Shown here in pieces: positions 6,414 to 9,552 of a stretch of DNA of 9,552 nucleotides. The notes beneath the pieces are model-generated. The model did no database searches and had not been told where the DNA came from. It saw nothing but the letters and a program-made list of their open reading frames with translations. The first letter of the stretch is position 1. Each line of letters begins with the position of its first letter. Source of the stretch: JBHGYD01 sp041920415 (GTDB taxonomy: Bacteria > Bacillota > Bacilli > Bacillales > Anoxybacillaceae); NCBI GenBank assembly GCA_041920415.1, contig JBHGYD010000026.1:1-9552 (forward strand), read 5' to 3'. Made by a program: the position numbers and the translations under genes.

Positions 6414-7814
6414 TTACGAAACGGCTTTTGGAATCAACAACTCGACCGTTGTTCCTTTTCCAACTTCGCTTTCAAGCGTAATTTGCCCGCCGTATTTATC
6501 GACAATTTCTTTCGCAATCGCTAATCCAAGTCCAACGCCGCCTTTTTCGCGACTTCTTGCCTTATCAACACGATAAAAACGCAAAAACACTTTTTCTAAT
6601 TCATCACGTGGAATCCCAATTCCTTGGTCAGTGACCGAAATCGACACATATTTCCCTTCTTCTTTTAAGCAAATCGTGATTTGTTTGTTTTGTTGCGAAT
6701 ATTTCACCGCATTGTCTAACAAAATTAACAAAAGTTGTTCAAAATGGTACTTGGCCATTCGGATCAATTCCTTCTCTCCTACTTCGTCATGAATCATAAA
6801 CTGAAAATTCGGATGCAATACCCGGAAGTTTTTCATCGTCTGTTCGACCGTTTCTTTTGGAGAGATGGGCTGAATATCCGCAGGCACGGTAATCACTTCC
6901 GCGCGCGATAAGTCTAAAAGTTCTAGCGCAAGTTTTTTTAAGCGCGCCACTTCTTGTGACGCTGCTTCTAACGACTCCTCTAAAATATCGCGATTATTTT
7001 TTCCCCATCGCTTTAACAACGAAAGATGCCCTTCTAAGATCGCAATCGGAGTGCGCAATTCATGTGACGCATCTTGAATGAACTGTTTTTGTTGATGAAA
7101 TGAATGTTCAATTTCATCCATCATTTCATTAAACATGACCATTAATTCGGACATTTCATCTTTAGAAGGCGGAATATCGATTCGCTGTTGAAATCCTTTA
7201 TTCTTAATGTTCATCATCGTTTTTGTTAATGTTTTCAGCCGCCCGACAAAATGACGAGCAATAAACATGCCAATAAAGGCGCTTGTCACCATCGCTCCTA
7301 TTCCGATTAACGTCATAATGAGAAACAATATTCTCGTCATTTGTTTAAATTTGGCAAGATGACGAACCACTTCAATCGTCCCGTTTACGGACGAAAGATG
7401 CAGCGGCTTACGTAAGACGATGGAACGTTCATCGTCAACAGAATGATACGCAATTTCTAAGCTTTTTGGAGCGGCAGTTGGCGATAAAGCGACCGAAGCA
7501 TGATTGGAAACAGAAACTACAATATTTCCTTTTGCATCAAGAATGCGAATCGTTTGATATTTTTCATTTAATTTCTCGAGCAATTGTTCACTTTCGCGAA
7601 CATCCTTCCAAGATAGATTACGTTTTTCGGCGTAATAAGTTTCAATTTCTTCGATCGTTTTTTTCATCGTCTTCTCTTCTTCGTTCAGTAACCATTGCTT
7701 CACCATTTGATATTGCAAACATGTAAAGAAAAAATAAATGATAAAAATAGCAGACGCAGAAAAAAACGTAAGCTTCCATTTTAATGAGACGTTTTCCAGA
7801 CGAAAACGTTTCAT
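6414..7814 (-). CDS. Sensor histidine kinase, ArlS/YkoH-like
   Basis: A 466-residue membrane kinase that should phosphorylate the response regulator encoded just upstream. It has transmembrane helix 1 at about 14-34, an external sensing region of about 125 residues, helix 2 at about 161-188, and a HAMP linker ending near 240. The H-box ASHELRTP follows with phospho-acceptor His251. The ATPase domain has N-box LLDNAVKYS (Asp367, Asn368), G1 DQGIG (396-400), F-box FLRFYR (410-415) and G2 GVGLGLAI (427-434). Segments such as GHLSLLKRWGKN and RFYRVDKARSR resemble Staphylococcus ArlS and B. subtilis YkoH, as recalled. All catalytic motifs look intact. The start overlaps the regulator stop in ATGA, showing translational coupling. 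The stimulus is unknown. Confidence 0.93.
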   Translation of the reverse strand: MKRFRLENVSLKWKLTFFSASAIFIIYFFFTCLQYQMVKQWLLNEEEKTMKKTIEEIETYYAEKRNLSWKDVRESEQLLEKLNEKYQTIRILDAKGNIVVSVSNHASVALSPTAAPKSLEIAYHSVDDERSIVLRKPLHLSSVNGTIEVVRHLAKFKQMTRILFLIMTLIGIGAMVTSAFIGMFIARHFVGRLKTLTKTMMNIKNKGFQQRIDIPPSKDEMSELMVMFNEMMDEIEHSFHQQKQFIQDASHELRTPIAILEGHLSLLKRWGKNNRDILEESLEAASQEVARLKKLALELLDLSRAEVITVPADIQPISPKETVEQTMKNFRVLHPNFQFMIHDEVGEKELIRMAKYHFEQLLLILLDNAVKYSQQNKQITICLKEEGKYVSISVTDQGIGIPRDELEKVFLRFYRVDKARSREKGGVGLGLAIAKEIVDKYGGQITLESEVGKGTTVELLIPKAVS

Positions 7815-8488
7815 GACCGCATCACATATCCAGCACCGCGCACCGTTTGGATATAACGTTCCTTATCTGTTTCATCTAATTTATGACGTAAATAACGAAC
7901 ATACACGTCTACAACGTTCGTTTCTACTTCCGTATCAAATCCCCATACTTTATTGAGCAATACATCCCGAGTGAGAACGATATCGATGTTTTGTAAAAAT
8001 GTCACAAGCAAATCATATTCGCGCTTCGTTAACTCAATCATTTGTCCTCCTTTTTTGACAACGCGCGCTTTTACATCAACAGTAAGATCTTTGCATGTTA
8101 AGATTTGCTCATAATCTGACGAAGGCTGTACACGACGAAAAAGAGCGCGAATGCGGGCTAACAACTCTTCAATCGCAAACGGTTTCACAATATAATCATC
8201 CGCACCGCTATCTAATCCCATGACGCGGTCAAACACGCTGTCTCTTGCAGTAATCATAATCACAGGCGTTTGTTTCACGGCCCGCAATCGACGACATACT
8301 TCCATTCCATTTAAGCTTGGTAGCATTAAATCTAATAAAATCAGTCCCCAATCTTCTGATAACGCCAGCTCTAATCCTTCTCTCCCATCATGGCTCACAT
8401 GTACTTCATATCCTTCGTGAATTAAATCAAGCTCAATAAACCGAGCTAAATTCGCTTCATCTTCAATGATTAAAATGCGCTTATTCAT
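7811..8488 (-). CDS. OmpR-family response regulator, ArlR/YkoG-like
   Basis: A 225-residue DNA-binding response regulator. The receiver domain (about 1-118) has the acidic pocket in IIEDEAN (Glu9, Asp10), phospho-acceptor Asp53 in LLDLMLP, Thr80 in MITAR and Lys102 in VKPF. The C-terminal winged helix (about 130-223) contains ELTKREYDLL, the recognition segment ETNVVDVYVRYLRHKL and RGAGYV. The receiver and NVVDVYVRYLR are strongly reminiscent of ArlR. ATG 8488 is supported by AGGAGGG 8 nt upstream. The kinase follows with a 4-nt overlap, so the two form one unit. Upstream is a hairpin with a U-tract and then a small membrane peptide gene; transcription probably reads through or starts weakly at an extended -10 (TGATATGAT, 8518-8510). 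Confidence 0.94.
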   Translation of the reverse strand: MNKRILIIEDEANLARFIELDLIHEGYEVHVSHDGREGLELALSEDWGLILLDLMLPSLNGMEVCRRLRAVKQTPVIMITARDSVFDRVMGLDSGADDYIVKPFAIEELLARIRALFRRVQPSSDYEQILTCKDLTVDVKARVVKKGGQMIELTKREYDLLVTFLQNIDIVLTRDVLLNKVWGFDTEVETNVVDVYVRYLRHKLDETDKERYIQTVRGAGYVMRS

Positions 8489-8517
8489 CGTTTTTTCCCT
8501 CCTATCTGAATCATATC

Positions 8518-8552
8518 AAAAAGAAATGCTAACCGCTCTCATACGGTCAGCA
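8518..8552 (-). terminator. Hairpin terminator or attenuator between small membrane gene and response regulator
   Basis: On the minus strand TGCTGACCG (8552-8544) pairs with CGGTTAGCA (8535-8527), with one G-U pair and an 8-nt loop. TTTCTTTTT follows (8526-8518). It comes 15 nt after the stop of the 39-codon gene and about 30 nt before the response regulator. Little room remains for a separate promoter, so it may act as a partial terminator. Confidence 0.68.
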
Positions 8553-8566
8553 GGGAACATTCCTTT

Positions 8567-8686
8567 TTACGAATGTTTATTAAATAAATCCATAAACGCA
8601 TGAACTGTTTCCACAAATTGATACGTCAACAAAGATATGGCCGTTCCTGAGAAAAAAAGCGTAATCATCAAACGAATGATGTGCAT
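8567..8686 (-). CDS. Small single-helix membrane protein, 39 residues, unknown function
   Basis: A frame from ATG 8686 to TAA 8567 with an excellent ribosome binding site (AAGGAGGAG, 6 nt before the ATG). The peptide is MHIIRLMITLFFSGTAISLL, then TYQFVETVHAFMDLFNKHS. Residues 3-25 form one hydrophobic helix, the only positive charge before it is Arg5, and the tail is amphipathic. I do not know the family. It is followed by a hairpin with a U-tract and then the ArlRS-like pair. One-helix peptides encoded next to sensor kinases often modulate them, but that role is only a suggestion here. Confidence 0.72.
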   Translation of the reverse strand: MHIIRLMITLFFSGTAISLLTYQFVETVHAFMDLFNKHS

Positions 8687-8690
8687 CCTA

Positions 8691-8946
8691 TTCTCCTCCT
8701 TTTTGATGCCGGGCTCTCTTCGATGTAAAACGTGGATAGAGTAATGGATGCATTGAAAAAATGAACATACGTTTCTAGGAACATTGCCATTTCAAATGAT
8801 TGTCTACCGGCTTTTTCTTGCAATTACATCATAATCAAAAAACCTTAAAAATACATTAAATTTTTCTAAAAAAATGGGAGTGACCTTTTTGTGCGATCAC
8901 ACATACATTTAAATGAAAGAGCGAATTATGAAAGGGGATGTATGCG
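8691..8946. other. Divergent intergenic region between small membrane gene and Hsp20 gene
   Basis: About 255 bp holding the control regions of both genes. For the minus-strand small gene no convincing -35/-10 pair stands out. For the plus-strand Hsp20 gene, CATACATT at 8902-8909 resembles a sporulation-type -10, about 38 nt before the start. It is flanked by the small palindrome TGTGCGATCACA (8890-8901 region). No CIRCE or CtsR-type repeat is seen. Confidence 0.45.
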
Positions 8947-9414
8947 ATGAATGAGCATTTTCAACCGCCGATGAGAAAAAAACGAGACGCGGAACCGCTG
9001 CAGCATTTATGGGAAATGGTCGATCAATTTTTCGACGAACGACCGCTAAAAAAAATGTTTGAAACGCTCGATGAGTATTTTCACGAAACGTTTTCACACT
9101 CTTATATTCCGGTTGATGTCCATGAAACAAAACAAGAATATATCATTACTGCTCATCTTCCTCACGTCAAACGAAATCAAGTGCGATTAGAATGTACCGA
9201 TGACTATTTACACCTTACCATCAAAAACAATGAAGTGATTGAGTCAACGGATGAGCAAAAAAACGTATATCAAAAACGACAAATGCATCAAAACATTACA
9301 CGTACAATTCCTTTACCTTACCCAGTCACAGAAAAAGAAATTAAAGCTTCCTTTGAAGACGGCAAACTCATCATTCGTCTGCCTCAAAAACGAAAATATA
9401 TTGACATCGACTAA
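8947..9414 (+). CDS. Hsp20/alpha-crystallin family small heat shock protein
   Basis: A 155-residue ATP-independent holdase chaperone that should bind unfolding proteins as an oligomer. Residues 1-52 are a variable N-terminal arm with hydrophobic and acidic helices. The alpha-crystallin domain runs from about IPVDVHE (54) to residue 146, with the family signature ASFEDGKLIIRLP (134-146). The tail ends YIDID, which offers an I-x-I contact motif (Ile152, Ile154). ATG 8947 is chosen over ATG 8938 because AAGGGG lies 9 nt before it and would touch the earlier codon. The length fits the family. It is monocistronic, with its own hairpin terminator. Some Bacillus Hsp20 proteins are spore-coat or germination proteins, so a sporulation role is possible. 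Confidence 0.92.
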   Translation: MNEHFQPPMRKKRDAEPLQHLWEMVDQFFDERPLKKMFETLDEYFHETFSHSYIPVDVHETKQEYIITAHLPHVKRNQVRLECTDDYLHLTIKNNEVIESTDEQKNVYQKRQMHQNITRTIPLPYPVTEKEIKASFEDGKLIIRLPQKRKYIDID

Positions 9415-9417
9415 AAA

Positions 9418-9475
9418 GAGGGTGTCCCAAAAGTGTTCGCTAGGCGTTCGCTTTTCGGACACCCTCCACTTTTTT
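9418..9475 (+). terminator. Terminator of the Hsp20 gene, long inverted repeat
   Basis: GAGGGTGTCC (9418-9427) and GGACACCCTC (9457-9466) are exact reverse complements, and pairing continues inward through AAAAG/CTTTT with mismatches. TTTTTT lies at 9470-9475. It starts 3 nt after the stop codon. The GGGTGTCCCAAAAG end resembles termini of some bacillar insertion sequences, so it might be a recruited remnant. Confidence 0.75.
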
Positions 9476-9508
9476 GGCGCAAAAAAAATAAGAAAACCGT
9501 TCCTCTTT

Positions 9509-9517
9509 TGGTATAAT
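9509..9517 (+). promoter_or_regulatory. Extended -10 promoter for a gene beyond the right edge
   Basis: TGGTATAAT combines the extended TGN element with a perfect TATAAT. No good -35 is visible at 17 nt. Transcription would begin near 9524, inside the tandem repeats. Confidence 0.55.
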
Positions 9518-9520
9518 AGA

Positions 9521-9550
9521 GTCACCACAACTCATCACAATTCACCACAA
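9521..9550 (+). repeat. Three tandem 10-bp repeats, NTCAYCACAA
   Basis: GTCACCACAA, CTCATCACAA and TTCACCACAA follow each other without gaps, directly after the TATAAT at 9512-9517. The array may go on beyond 9552, as the next bases are AA. The period is about one DNA turn, and the transcript would begin with an unstructured CA-rich leader. Confidence 0.65.
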
Positions 9551-9552
9551 AA

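Noticed and set aside
8668..8790. 40-codon minus-strand frame overlapping the small membrane gene
   Set aside because: It lacks a ribosome binding site and overlaps a better-supported frame in another phase.
8873..8911. 12-codon plus-strand frame before the Hsp20 gene
   Set aside because: No ribosome binding site and too short to support.
9418..9550. CRISPR array or leader at the right edge
   Set aside because: The repeat unit is only 10 bp, contiguous and without spacers.

Overview
The window looks like chromosomal DNA of a low-GC, spore-forming Bacillaceae, probably a moderate thermophile of the Anoxybacillus/Geobacillus group. The reasons are the strong AGGAGG-type ribosome binding sites, the GlpP-type antitermination at glpD, an ArlRS/YkoGH-like two-component pair, and a group IIC intron resembling bacillar ones. 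The genus is an inference from recalled protein and intron sequences; no search was run.

Layout. (1) 1-137, minus: the 5' end of a group IIC intron, inserted directly behind the terminator of the next gene. (2) 186-2553, minus: a LacI-family regulator followed by a lipoprotein sugar-binding protein of an ABC importer. The permease genes are not in the window. The regulator has its own promoter overlapped by a palindrome, with more copies of a shared AGTTAATTT motif upstream. A cre-like site lies in front of the binding-protein gene. (3) 2741-3190: about 450 bp with no confident gene. (4) 3191-3652, plus: a VOC (glyoxalase-fold) protein, convergent with glpD and sharing a bidirectional terminator with it. 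(5) 3786-6206, minus: glpD and its regulator glpP. The glpD leader carries an intrinsic terminator, the expected target of GlpP. (6) 6216-8686, minus: a 39-codon one-helix membrane peptide gene, a hairpin with a U-tract, an OmpR-type response regulator, its sensor kinase (ATGA overlap) and a 55-codon gene that runs into glpP. (7) 8947-9414, plus: an Hsp20-family small heat shock protein with a hairpin terminator. The window ends with an extended -10 promoter followed by three 10-bp tandem repeats.

How the genes may work together. Regulator and binding protein form a sugar-responsive uptake unit. GlpP senses glycerol-3-phosphate and allows readthrough into glpD, which feeds glycerol-3-phosphate into glycolysis as dihydroxyacetone phosphate. 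The close packing of response regulator, kinase, 55-codon gene and glpP suggests one transcript, so envelope signalling and glycerol regulation may be co-expressed here. Nothing in the window is a clear new defence or mobile system. The most interesting items are the two unlisted small genes flanking the two-component pair, the operator array ahead of the LacI regulator, the intron-at-terminator insertion and the tandem repeats at the right edge.
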